Source of the DNA: Limnanthes douglasii subsp. nivea
Lineage: Eukaryota > Streptophyta > Magnoliopsida > Brassicales > Limnanthaceae
Assembly: GCA_036936605.1 (NCBI GenBank)
Contig: JAUPFV010000001.1
Coordinates: 152,801,187-152,865,186, forward strand
DNA length: 64,000 bases
Reading direction: 5' to 3'
Shown here: one piece after another, positions 48,951-59,830 of the stretch
Layout of the letters: each line of letters begins with the position of its first letter
Numbering within the stretch: the first letter of the stretch is position 1
Translations under genes and position numbers: made by a program
The notes under the pieces: model-generated
Database searches by the model: none
What the model was told of the DNA's origin: nothing
Seen by the model: the letters and a program-made list of their open reading frames with translations, nothing else

Positions 48951-49365
48951 TTTCAAATATATTTTGGAAGAGCTAAATTATCAATGAAAATACCTGGATC
49001 ATATTCGAAGTGTTTTCCGAATAGGTAGCTACCGAGAAGAAGACCCTGACCGGATCCGAATCATTTTCTTATGTAGATGGAAGAACCAAAGGTCAGAATT
49101 TTGAAAAACAACATGTGTCTTATTCTGATTCGACCTCTCAGCCGTTTTTCCCCTTGGTACTTCCACCTATTTTTTTTTAAATTAATTATGGTGTATTTAA
49201 TAGCTCTAATCATTACTTGAACGATTTATCTCCCCTAAGATAAGCATTCAAATGACTTTTTACATCTATATAAGTCAGTTTCACTGTTTTGGTTTTCAAA
49301 AGTACGAAAAAATTCTAGAGAGAGAAAGCTTGAGTTCGTGACTTTGTTTTAAACCTTAAAGTTAT

Positions 49366-52089
49366 ATGTTCGCAACTAAAACTGCTCTGATCAAATGAGG
49401 TTGGTTAAATCTATATGATTTGAAAAAAGCAAGAAAGGAGGCAAGAATCGCAGCCGGACTCTCTATTTCTCCTGGTGGAGTAATTAGTCAAACGATACCA
49501 GAAGCGGACAAGAGTTCAATGTCGTCCAGAACATCGGTAATCCAAAAACCTTCTTTTATTCCAACTTTATCTTACCTTAGAGTCTGAACCTTCAGATCAA
49601 GTATCCTTAGATCCTTTTTCTAAGGATAAAAGAGTTTCCAATGTTAAGAAACCCTCACCATTTCTCGCCATGGGATCAAACACTGAAAATGTCACACCCT
49701 GAAGAGTCACTCGACTCTCCAAGGCCAAGAGCACCCCTCCCTCTTCAAAAAATATTAGTTCATAGGCATTAAAACCTCTTGCCCAACCTCCTGTGGACCT
49801 GAATCCATTGCTTCCCTTTAATGAGGTCACCCAAATTGAGAAAGAAACTACATATTCTAAATCGGCAAAATAATGGTCGACTATAATAGAAGCAAAAAAT
49901 GAAAGATAGTGGGGAAGATACCCCATTGGAGACATCCGGACATACTGGGAATACCACATCGGATCGGACAAGTAGAGGAAAGGTGACAGATAAATACTGA
50001 GTCATTTCCGAAGTTCCTGGAAGGGAAAGTTGGGCCCAACTTTTGTAAGGTTAGTGTGAAGTACCTACTGGCGAATTAGATGGGATAAGAAAAAAATAAG
50101 AATTTACGGAGTCTATTAAAGTAAGGATTCGTATTGCTCTGGAAACTCTTATAGATTGTAAAGCTAAGGAAATTGTGGTTTATACCGAGGAGCTAAACTA
50201 GGGTCTTCGTTTCCCTTTAGAACAAAAAATAGTCAGATACTTTCATCTAATCAAGATTTCCCCAAGACAGCTGAGCCTGAATGCCTAGTATACTCTGTTA
50301 GCCAACATTATTGCTTCCAGATTGTCAAAAATTTGAATGCCTATGAAACATTTTGTTGTTGTGACGGGTTTGTGTAAAAATCACCAAATCCCTTATTATC
50401 ATTACAATATGGGAAACGACTATAAAATGGTGAATAATCTGTTGGAGGCTGAGAAACCATGGAGGACTCAGTTCCTTTTCATAAGTGGATCTTGGGAGAA
50501 TGGGAAAAAGATAACCTTCAAAGAAAATCCAAGCCAGTTGACTATATACTAGAATAGTTCATGTAACTCTTGTTCGGATTTTTATTAGTATTTAGACTTT
50601 ATGTTGATATACCAAACTGATTATTATGTTTCTTTGCAGTATTTTTGAAAATATTCTCAGAACATCAGGAGACGAGAAATGCTACATTTTTTAAGTTTTA
50701 TTAATAGGTATAAGAGAACCGGGGACTTGCCTTTCATAATTATTTCACTTCTGGAAACATGTTGAGGGTTCACTTGTGGAATACCACTGGAAGCAGAGAC
50801 TTTTCTTGGGAACAACTGACCACTCCCCCTCCATCGGACATCATCCTTAAAAGAACTGAGGCGAAGGATGGAAAACTCTACTTACCATCCCGAAATAAAT
50901 CTCCTAGACATCTGGGACAAGATAAAGAATAAGAAGAAAAAGAAAGTTGAAGTTGACCCATTTCATCGGATTCCCAAAATAGCTAGTTCGGAAAAATCCT
51001 GAAGGAATCAACGTTGTTTTGTTAGAGCCTGTTGCTACAATAGTTGGGGAATCCATGGGATCAGATCAGTTACCCCAAAGTAAGAAGAAAGGTCACAAGA
51101 GGCGGAAGGAAGGTAGTGACTGAAGGGATGAAAAGAAGAAGAAGAGTAGCTTAAGGTCACAGATAATCCTCCGTCATTCGGTTGTTCCTCCCACACTTCC
51201 AACTGATACTCCTCCACAAGAAGAGGTACCAGCTAATCCTCATTCTCCAGCATTTCCTACAGCCGATCAGCCAGCTATTGACAGAGAGGTTAACCTGGAT
51301 GGCCTTCGTAATATGTACTTCCGTGACCTTGATAAGGATGACTTCAATCAGACCTTTCCTCATACCATAATAGCCAATGTCGTAACTTATAATGGTGAAT
51401 ATTTCGAGGTATCGAGTGAGCAGAATACTTAAAGTCATGCAGTCTTAGGCTACATCATGCCAATAGTCGATATGAAAAGACAAGTGAGTGCTCAAGCTAA
51501 GGATATAACTTCTCTTACCAAAGACAACCAAAACTTTGAGAATCCTTTTTAATCTGAACAACAAAAAATTGAGGCTTTAAATAAAGAGAAAGAGGAACTG
51601 AGCACTGAACTGCGCCAATCCAAGAATTCCCAAGGGGGCATCCAGACTAAGTGTTTTGATCTTGAAACTACCAGCTTTAATGAGATCAAGTCTCTGAAAG
51701 AACAACAAACCACTAATGCAAGCACTATCAACACCTTATCCGGAGAGAAAGAGAAGTTAGAGAAACTTCTTAAAGAGAAAGAAGAACAAAATATTTCTCT
51801 ATTGAATAATCAAGCTCAAGAGACAGCTGTAGCAGTAGAGAAGTATGTTGTTGGTGTTGTGGATTCTTTGGAAAAGAGGGATGGAGGTATCAAATCGGAT
51901 GTGGTTTTGTTATTTAATGAGACCTTTCCAAAGAAGAACCTTGGACCTTTGTGGAAGTTCGTACCATATGATGAGATACCTTTTCATACCCTGCTATACG
52001 CTAATAAACATGGTGTTTCTTCACTAAGTGAGTGTGATTCTGATGAGGGAACCAATGAAAGCTCAAGCATTGATGGCAAGAGTCTTTAG
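49366..52089 (+). pseudogene. Antisense coiled-coil ORF between INT and 3' LTR of element 3
   Basis: Runs opposite to the element's pol. It opens near 49366 (MFATKTALIK), followed after one stop by GWLNLYDLKKARKEARIAAG. Middle pieces include the 71-residue frame 50337-50552 (EAEKPWRTQFLFISGSWENG). A typical intron acceptor (tttctttgcag) lies at about 50629-50639. The C-terminal part, about 51433-52089, is open except for a TAA at 51550. It is strongly coiled-coil-like (IEALNKEKEELSTELRQSKN; EKEKLEKLLKEKEEQNISLL), then DEIPFHTL, then an acidic Ser-rich end (ECDSDEGTNESSSIDGKSL). Extra antisense ORFs are reported for some Tat elements; their function is unknown. DEIPFHTL has a counterpart EIIPFYTL in element 1. 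Confidence 0.7.
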
Positions 52090-52364
52090 AAAGATGATGG
52101 AAAAACCCGAAGGGAACAAACCCTAAGGTTATTGTGTTTACTTTTTATGTTTAACACTAAATCTCTTTTATGGCCAAGGAATTCTGTTATTTTCTTTCAA
52201 ATTTTGTTTTGTGAACCAAATTCCTTGGATGGCCAAGACATTTTTTGTAATGGTGGATCAGACATATTCCGATCAATTTTTAATTTTGAATTTCCATCCA
52301 TATGTATTTATTTCTCTTCTTATGTCTAATATTTAATTAGTATTTAATTTTTCCGACGTGATTA

Positions 52365-52528
52365 GTGTTTAATTCATTAAATCACTTTAAAGATATTTCA
52401 TTTGAATGATGAAAGTGTTTAATAGATCCAATCACTCCAAAGATACTTCATTTGAAGGATAAAAGTGTTTAATAGATCTCATCACTTCAAATATACTTCA
52501 TTTGAAGGCAAGAGGTGTTTGATAGATA
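52365..52528. repeat. 50-bp tandem repeat (3.3 units)
   Basis: Units begin with gtgttt at 52365, 52415, 52465 and 52515, exactly 50 bases apart, and share tacttcatttgaagg. The array lies between the end of INT and the end of the antisense ORF. Element 4 has a diverged 49-bp array at the equivalent place. Confidence 0.95.
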
Positions 52529-52639
52529 TTTAATTTATCCTATATCCTCGCACTCACCACAATATTTAAAAAAACATAAAATAACATTGATTGAAAATTA
52601 GACACCTCATTAAAACCTCCCCGGGCCACCAAGGTAGGA

Positions 52640-53730
52640 AAGAGTATGCGCCCAAATATTTACATTGAAGTATGACAAAGTAAACATTTACAAGATAATT
52701 TTATTCGAAGTACAACATGAGATGTTCAACGTTCCATGGGTGGGTCAAGATGTTTCCTTTTTTGTCTTGAAGTCTATTTGTTATTTGCTTAATCCTTTCA
52801 CACACCATATATGGGCCTTCCCAATTTGGAGCCAGCTTCCCAAATTGTTTCTCTTTGGTATGCAAAAAGACTTTTCTTAATATTTTGTCCCCTAACTAGA
52901 AATCTCTTCTTTTTACTTTGGATGCAATTCTAATTCTCATTAAACCCTGATAGTGTGTTGTTCTTAAATATGCCTTTACTATTCTTTCTTCAATCAGATC
53001 CAATTGATTCCTTACTATCATCTCATTAGTTTGTTCGGAATGATTTTGTATCCTGAATGATGGCACAAATAGCTTCTATAGGCATTATTGCATCCATCCC
53101 ATAAACAAGGGCAAATAAAGACTTTTGGGTGGCCGTTCATGGAGTATTTCGGTAGGCCCATAATATTTCTTGTAAATAACTCGGCCCTTTCCATGCAGAT
53201 CCTTCCAAATTATTTTTATAACCCTGTTAAAATTATCTGATTAGCAACTTCAACCTGCCCATTAACTTGAGGGTGGAAAGGAGAAGATAAGCAATATTGA
53301 ATTCCTCTGGAAGTGCAAAATGTATCCATGTCTTTGTGTGTTAAACTGTGGCCCATTGTCCGTAGTAATTCGTTGGGGAATTCCAAATCGACAAAAAATA
53401 TTAGATAAGATAAATTTTATGACTGCCTTTGAAGTGCTTCCAACTAGTGGTGCAACTTCTATCCATTTAGAGAAATAATCTATTGCCACGATTATCGTTC
53501 GATAACCTCTGGACGCCATGAGAAGAGGTCCAACTAAGTCCAAACCCCATCTATTAAAAGGTGTGGTTTGGATATTGACTCCATAGGAACTGCTGGCGTA
53601 TGGATTTCATTCCCATATTTCTGGCAATGATCACATTTTCTGACCATATCTTTGGCATATGCCATTATAGTAGGCCAATAGTAACCTACTAACAAAACTC
53701 TCATAGTTAAGGCCTTATAACCATAATGTG
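52640..53730 (-). pseudogene. Integrase of element 3 (broken)
   Basis: Minus reading starts with zinc-binding KCDHCQKYGNEIHTPAV (about 53590-53640). The core frame 53543-53262 follows, with MDLVGPLLMASRGYRTIIVA, then IDYFSKWIEVAPLVG and ITTDNGPQFN, which holds the second catalytic Asp. The C-terminal part at about 52680-52930 reads LRKVFLHTKEK and NWEGPYMV, and ends PWNVEHLMLYF. The frame breaks after DNGPQFN, so the third catalytic residue (Glu) is not in a continuous frame. In the family it inserts the cDNA into the genome. Confidence 0.85.
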
Positions 53731-54169
53731 TTTATCATTCTTTATCGTGTAATTAGAATAGAACATTTTGGGATTCTTCAAAACCTAAGCAACATAGAAG
53801 AGGTCTGCTGAAATATTTTTTATAAAGAATTTATCTTAACACTAGGAAACCATAAGCCTTGTACTTGATCTTTTCAGCCACGATTTTATCTGAAGTTAAA
53901 ATTCCATCGGAAATAAATTGATGTATTTCATACCTCCAATCTTTGGATTGTATGCCAGATATATTCATACTTTATCCAGATTCACCCTTTTTCCCTTGAA
54001 CTGAGCTTTATAGAGGGGCACTCTTGCATAAGAGTCCATGGGTATACTTCAGAATAGGTTGTGTTAGCTAAAGAATCTGCCATACTATTCTATAATCTAG
54101 GGGCACGCTCATACTAGATGCTTTTAAAACTTGTGGCAACTTTCTTCCATGCTTGCAGATACTTTATTA

Positions 54170-54560
54170 ACTAATCTTTTTTAGTTTTATATTGCCCTTG
54201 AGCCTGATGAATAAGTAACTGGGATTCACTTACTAACCGAACCCTCTTTCCTCCACATATTTGAGCTAGTCTTAAACTAGCAATGACCGCTTCATACTCT
54301 GATTCATTATTGGATGCCCTGGAACCAAAACATACAGCTTGATATATAGTATCACCATAAGGGGAAGTGAAGCAAATTCAAACCCCGCATCTCATTGTAC
54401 TAGACCCACCATTTGTTCATATTAGCCATTCTTGTTTAGACTTGTTTTCATGCTCTCGGTTATAAGGCGTTTTAGTGTGATATTCCACAAAGAAATCAGC
54501 TACAGCTTGAGCTTTAATCGTGGGTTGAGTCGCAAAATCATTATCATAGTCTCCAAGCTC
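54170..54560 (-). pseudogene. Second (archaeal-type) RNase H of element 3
   Basis: Minus reading includes KAQAVADFFVEYH (about 54480-54525), then TNGGSST (about 54415), QAVCFGSRASNNESEYEAVI (about 54290-54345) and GGKRVRLVSESQLLIHQAQG. This matches the added RNase H that defines the Tat lineage. The first catalytic Asp of the usual DGSS reads Asn (TNGGSS), so the domain is likely dead apart from its stops. Confidence 0.75.
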
Positions 54561-54599
54561 AACTAACTACTTAGTCATTCTTCTCGAGATGTCAGTTTT

Positions 54600-54953
54600 T
54601 TATAGAACAATCTTTAAAGGAAAACATGTACGAACTGTGATCGAATGTGCTTGAAAGTATGGCCTCATTTTTCCAGTTGCTATCACCAACGCCAAGGCTA
54701 ATTTTCCTAACTTTAAATACCTTTTTTCTGCTTCCAGCAAACTTTTTCTTATGTAATACACCGGACTGGGGTAATTATCCACTTCTTTTACTAATACAAC
54801 ACTCACAGCATACTCTGATACAACTAAGTACATATAAAGTTTCTCACATTGGGTAGGTTTGAATAACGTCTTGGGCAAAGACAAATGTTTTTTTATTTCA
54901 AAAAAGGCTTGATCACGCTGCGGAGACCAATTAAAGTCTTTAGTATTCCTCAA
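54600..54953 (-). pseudogene. RNase H domain of element 3
   Basis: The 117-residue frame reads FNWSPQRDQAFFEIKKHLSL, LFKPTQCEKLYMYLVVSEYA and PVYYIRKSLLEAEKRYLKLG, then MRPYFQAHSITV. This is the standard Ty3 tether and RNase H (W...CE.AF..LK..L...P.L......L.lYl..S..AVsaVL). YLVVSEYAVSVVL carries the Ser-Glu in place of the usual Asp-type catalytic position, as in many Tat primary RNase H domains. The frame is intact over its length. Confidence 0.8.
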
Positions 54954-55096
54954 AACTTGAAAAAATTAAGCACAATTGTCTGATGATCTTGAATTAAACC
55001 TATTCAATGCAGCCAACCACCCGGTTAGTCTTCGGACTTCTTTAGTACTTTGAGGAGGATCTATAGCCAATAGAGCATTTAACTGATCCAGATGGC

Positions 55097-55530
55097 CTAA
55101 ATCCTTTTTTCACTTATGACATATCCTAGAAACTTTCCAGACCGGACCCCAAAAATATATTTCTCCGGGTTTAATTTCAGGTTGATTGCTTTTAAGTTAG
55201 AAAAGGTTTCTTGAAGACTGGATATGTGTTTTTCCTCCTCGAGGCTTTTCACCATCATATATATATATATATATACTTCCATATTCATACCAATTTAGCT
55301 AGAATAAAGGTAGTATGATTCTGATCATTCGGATCTACTTGTATCTGACTATACCCCGAAAAGTCATCCATGAACCATGAAGGATAACAATATATTGCCC
55401 GATGTAGAAACAACCTACTGATCTATCTAAGGTACTGGAAAAGAATCTTTAGGACATGTTATATTAAGATCGGTAAAGTCAATACATATACGCCATTTTC
55501 CCTTCTATTTCTTGACCGGAACGGGATTAA
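55097..55530 (-). pseudogene. Reverse transcriptase of element 3, active site overrun by AT repeat
   Basis: Minus reading shows KGKWRICIDFTDLNITCPKD (about 55440-55500) and then the 63-residue frame 55288-55097 with LQETFSNLKAINLKLNPEKY and VRSGKFLGYVIS. Between them the expected VYIDDMVVKS reads VYIYIYMMVKS, because a (TA)n run at 55257-55275 has replaced the catalytic Asp-Asp codons. RT would copy element RNA into DNA; this copy cannot. Confidence 0.85.
55257..55275. repeat. AT microsatellite in the RT catalytic box
   Basis: About nine AT units lie exactly where the YIDD codons stand in relatives. VY and MVKS on each side are preserved. Confidence 0.9.
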
Positions 55531-55999
55531 CCGTCCAAAAAGGTGTATTGAGATTCTTTGATATGGACCATCTTGGTTAACCGATCAACCTCTTGCACTA
55601 TCACATCGGTTTTTTCTTTGGAAAAAATTCTTCTTCTCTGTACTACCGGTCCAACATTAGATCAGACTGATAATGTGTGACATATCACTTCGGCTGGAAC
55701 TTCAGTTATATCATCGTTAATCAATGCAAACACGTGTAAATTGTTAGATAAGAAGGACAACCATTTTTATTTCAAACTTAATGTTAACTTAGTTCTGATC
55801 CTAACAATTTTTCCTTCTTCTAGGAGATGGGTTTCAACTTCTTCAACGTATATTATAGCAATATGAGGCTCCATTGGATCATCGACCTCATTCTGATTGG
55901 CGGAAGGCTCCAGTAGTTGTTATTCCTTGTTAACCTTGACTGTCTCCAATGTTTATGGGGCAATGGCTGTTATATAGCATTCTTTGGCCACTTTATGAC

Positions 56000-56684
56000 T
56001 GCTTCAGACAATTCCCGCATGTCCTCCCACAACATACTTTAAACATTGATGAACGGTAGAGGCCGCACCATGCATCCTAGAGAGCCAAGATCTTCTAAAG
56101 ATGGAATTGTAAGATATTGGACAATCAACCACCGCAAACAACACATTCACCATCTTTTTAAATGGTCCTCTATGTAATAGTACTTCCTCTTCAAGTTCAC
56201 CAATAACATCGACTAGAATTCCCAGTAAACCCCATAATAGTTATGTTCGATCGTTGAATGACCGAGGGATTCTTCAACTGCATATAGGTAGTTTAAAATA
56301 ATACATTTGGCGAACACCGGTGTCAATCAGGATCTGACGTACGACATTACCCCCAATTTATGCTCCTACTACCACAAGATCTTCATCTGGACCCGCAATA
56401 TCTCTTAAGTCGTCTTCATTAAAGACTATGAAAGGAGCATGGGTTTGGTAAAAATGTGTGGGCATATTTCCTTCCAATTGAGTAGTTAAACTATTGACAT
56501 ACTTTTTTCTTGAACAACTTGAAGGTTTTGTTACAGTGTCTCCCCCAAATATTGTTAATAATTCAAAAAACTGCACCAGATCGGAAACTATAGCAGAATT
56601 ATCCATAATTACCCCCACTTGATTTCGATATGGATCAGGATCAAGATATTCAGAGTTCACATAAAACCTTTCAATAATCATCAT
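56000..56684 (-). pseudogene. Protease region of element 3
   Basis: The minus frame 56684-56358 ends FIVFNEDDLRDIAGPDEDLV. After a stop it continues through GGNVVRQILIDTGV (about 56310-56355), so the aspartic protease triad DTG is present. The downstream YNSIFRRSWL (about 56095-56125) is the usual end of the domain (YNxILGRPWL). The linker between is frame-shifted. The enzyme would have cut the gag-pol polyprotein. Confidence 0.7.
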
Positions 56685-56965
56685 GGTATCTTCTTGTCTG
56701 GACGTCCCTGGAATGGCTGATGAAGTCGTACGGGGTACATTGGTATCAGATTGCGTATTATACGGCCTGCTGCCCCTTGTTTTTTAATAAAGGCACATAG
56801 TTTTCCTCTCTTAATGAGATTTTGAACTTCTTTATTCAAAGTTATATAATCATGCGTGTCATGACCCACATCTATGATACTTACAGAAACGAGTACTTCA
56901 GGTTTCTCTAGAGGACTGCATTGGGGTTGGCCTTCTAAAATGCATATCATTTTTAGTTTTGTCAT
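56681..56965 (-). pseudogene. Gag zinc-knuckle region of element 3
   Basis: The 94-residue frame reads DVGHDTHDYITLNKEVQNLI and then KRGKLCAF. In relatives this is CxxHxxxGHxTxxCxxLxxxIExLIxxGxLxxF. Here the first Cys and His have been lost (SVSIIDVGH) and the last Cys reads Tyr (HDYITL), so RNA binding through zinc would be abolished. Confidence 0.75.
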
Positions 56966-57446
56966 AAATTGTTTCTACACGCTCTCCCATGTCATCAAAC
57001 CATTCAGGTTGAGCCCATGGGCCCATTTGACTTCTGCCTTGTTGGCTTTGGTTGGACTAATTCTGGTTTGGCCGATGAGATCGATGTCCGGATTCTTTTG
57101 ATTTGTAACCGGATTGGGTTGTTGCTTGTGGAGTTAATATTGTAGCAGCAGATCTGTTCTGACAAGGCACCCTGGACTTCTTAGTTTCTTCAACTGTGAT
57201 TTGTTTTCCAACCTGATTTAAAAATCCCCCCAAAAGTCATTGCTTTTTGCGGGTAACTGAACCGGCTAAGTTTTTCAGATTCAAGCCTTGTCTTAAAGAT
57301 ATGATTGCCACATGTTCAAAACAATCAACCAGCCCATTCTTTATGTTCACAAAACTACTTATATATTCCTTCAAAGATTCGTTTGGCTCCTGAGGACAAT
57401 GAATAATCGCATCACAATTCCCCTTAACCTCCTTTCTTCCAATAAA

Positions 57447-57704
57447 TTATCTCTGGAACGCCACCCAAAACATGTCAAAATTCTTTATAGACCTATGGGG
57501 GATATTATTGTACCACTTAAGGGCACTTCTTTTAAAGGTTTGTGCGGAGGCCCCGCAGAACAACTTGTCATCATCGTCAAATTTCATTATAAAATTCTTA
57601 AATTGCTCGAGATGGTTGCCTCGATCTTTACTTCCATCATAATTTTCCATCTTAGAGCTATCAAATCGCTTGAGAAGGTGTGAAGAGAGAATTTGTAAAG
57701 ACAT
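57447..57704 (-). pseudogene. Gag core of element 3
   Basis: The 85-residue frame reads MENYDGSKDRGNHLEQFKNF and then CGASAQTFKRSALKWYNNIP. This is the capsid core of plant Ty3 gag (YDGxxDPxxHLxxF...CxAFxxTLxGxAxxWYxxLP). It is homologous to the gag remnant of element 4 at about 48035-48250. Flanking parts from 57000 to 58370 read poorly. Confidence 0.8.
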
Positions 57705-58364
57705 AGGTGAGTGTCTCCAATTATGACTACGACTAAATATTGTATCTTCATTGGGAGTAGCAAAAATACATGGTTCGGATTCGCAAGTAAACGGATCGAT
57801 CAGCTGATGGTCAATGTGGTGATCAGCCGAACCCTTTACTTTTCATTGTTACCTTTTTATTCCGCCCTTTATATCCATTTTCTTGAATGTTTCTTGGTCA
57901 ACCTTAGTTTAATATTTAAACGGCCATCATCACTACTTTATGAGAGTGGCTCTTCAAGGTCTGAGTCATTGGATGAACTATCATAAGATTTTGATGTTGT
58001 ATTCACCGCCTGTTTAGACCGATGCGTTTTCCTAGAGCTAACATGAGTCTTTATGGACTGCCCATTTTCACCAGGCTCATTGGCAGGGTGGAGTCCGAAT
58101 GTATCATGCTTTTGTTTTATTCATTTCTCAACCTGTTTCTAAGCCCTTAAAGCTCCAATTCCAGCCCTTAGTTAATCACATTCTTCTTGTATGGACTGCA
58201 TTTTATCACTGTTGTGATTGATATGAGACACACTAGTGTGCTCATTATTATCTCTCACACCTTCAACCTCTGGAGGTTGAACGTCTTGTACATTATAATC
58301 CATCTGCTTCAATGACATCCGAACTGCTTTATTTACTAGTTTCAAATCTGAAATTCAAGCATCG

Positions 58365-58389
58365 TCGCCTCCCACTGTGGTCGCCAATT
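58365..58389 (-). promoter_or_regulatory. Primer binding site of element 3
   Basis: Read on the minus strand, TTGGCGACCACAGTGGGAG begins two bases inside the 5' LTR border (AATTGGCG). Plant Tat elements characteristically carry TGGCGAC...TGGG sites here. Confidence 0.7.
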
Positions 58390-58769
58390 TGGTGAGGATT
58401 ATTTCTGATCATAGGGTATTCTTAGAAATAGTTTTATCTTTATAAGGTATTTATTTTTGGAATGAAGGTTAGAGAGATAAAAGTGGTGTATCTTAGCTAT
58501 TAAGTTTTCTTGAAAAACCAATCCCTCTATTAAATGAGGTTGGTTGGGGTATTTATACTTGTTTTATGACCCATGGGCCATTCGGGTTGGATTTTGGATT
58601 CGGGTCGATCTTCAAAGCCCAATACCTAAATGGGTTAGCTCAGGTTAGCACACAGCTGATTCATGATTTACTTAGTTGTATTGTTCATCGTAGGTTTGAT
58701 GCAAAACATGTCCGAATTACACTTTCGATTTAGGCAGCAATAACCTTCCAAAAATATCTGAACCTATCA
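58390..58769 (-). repeat. 5' LTR of element 3 (380 bp)
   Basis: Pairs with 48575-48934. On the minus strand it starts TGATAGGTTCAGATATTTTT and ends AATCCTCACCA. It is about 20 bp longer than the other LTR because of an extra segment near caaaacatgtccgaatta (about 58700-58727). Confidence 0.95.
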
Positions 58770-58774
58770 ACACA
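58770..58774. repeat. Target-site duplication of element 3, right
   Basis: ACACA, identical to 48570-48574. Element 4 gag resumes directly after it. Confidence 0.9.
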
Positions 58775-59220
58775 TAACAATTTACTCCCAACAATTGTTA
58801 TCTGACCTCGAGTAGCACTACAAACACCAACTCAAGTGCCTCAGAAGCCAAGATTAAATACAAAAGTTGTGAATACATTGTAAAATATCCAACCTACATC
58901 TAATAAATAGGTCCGACCAACACATTTCACCGAGCTAACAGAGTGTGTAACAATAATTTTTTATTGAGCTCGAAGTCACATACAATTCCGTAAACCACTT
59001 CCAATACAGACTCTGAGGCAGCGCATAAGCAAAAGATATTGTAAATACCACGATGATGTTGGGCACGACACAAAGGATTGTGTAACGTTACAAAAAGGAA
59101 TACAAGCCTTGATAAAAAATGGGAAGTTGACAATGTTTATCAAGAAAAAATCTTTTGTAACACTGAAGAAAGAAAAATCTCTGATAATTTATGAATCTAT
59201 CGATGCTTTTGATGTTTAAA
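58775..59220 (+). pseudogene. Gag 3' part and zinc knuckle of element 4
   Basis: Plus reading near 59035-59150 gives CKYHDDVGHDTKDCVTLQKG and then IQALIKNGKLTMFIKKK. The C, H, H and C ligands are all present, unlike in element 3. Upstream 58775-59030 is the low-conservation linker with several stops. Confidence 0.75.
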
Positions 59221-59426
59221 CGTAATATCTAGATCTAAAAGCAGGAAAGTATAGTATATTGGTGGTGGAAGAATCAATTGCGAGTGGAAAATTTAGTAAA
59301 CTATATGCTTTCTTTGAATTACTAGCAATTTTTTGAGTTGACATTGTTTCATGGACATCAAATTATTCTCGGAAGAGGCATATTATAAGTTTAACAACTC
59401 AGCTAGAAGCAGGAGCTTCATCACAC

Positions 59427-59830
59427 TTGTATAGAAATCCATCTCCGTTACTTTGTTTTGAAGATGATGACATGAGGGATGTGGTTGGTCCGCATGAGGA
59501 TGTTGTGGTCATTATGGCAGAAATAGTTGGGGATGAGATACGAAGGATTTTGATATATACCGGTAGTTCTACTAATATAATTTTCATGACAAATGATCAA
59601 AGAATAGTGAATCCATTTACAATAATTCGGTCAAATTGGACAATCGTTGGGTTTACTAGGTTAAGCACGTAAGTGGTCGGAGAATTTGAGGGAGTAGTAG
59701 AGCTAAGACTATAAACGTTTGAAAAAGTAGTGACATTGTTGTTTATTATGGTAGATGCGCCAACGTCTTATAATACGATATTTGGAAGGTCTTTGTTATC
59801 TAGAATGTAGGCAGTGACATTGATTGTTCA
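59427..59830 (+). pseudogene. Protease region of element 4, catalytic Asp lost
   Basis: The frame reads CFEDDDMRDVVGPHEDVVVI and then RRILIYTGSSTNIIF. The family motif is ILVDTGSSxNILF, so the active-site Asp appears as Tyr. A later VDAPTSYNTIFGRSLL (about 59750-59800) is the usual end of the domain. Confidence 0.8.

Larger units (their letters stand above)
48575..58769 (-). mobile_element. Complete Tat-lineage Ty3 retrotransposon (element 3), 10.2 kb
   Basis: Bounded by LTRs at 48575-48934 and 58390-58769 and an ACACA target duplication. Minus-strand order from the right is 5' LTR, primer site, gag, zinc knuckle, PR, RT, RH, second RNase H, INT, 50-bp tandem repeats, an opposite-strand ORF, polypurine tract, 3' LTR. 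It is inserted head-on into the gag of element 4. Stops and frameshifts occur in every module, and the RT active site is overrun by an AT microsatellite, so it cannot move by itself. Confidence 0.95.

Noticed and set aside
49597..50005. Minus-strand frames of 124 and 78 residues
   Set aside because: They overlap each other and run antisense to the ORF at 49366-52089, whose own frame has coherent pieces. No pol or gag motif is present.
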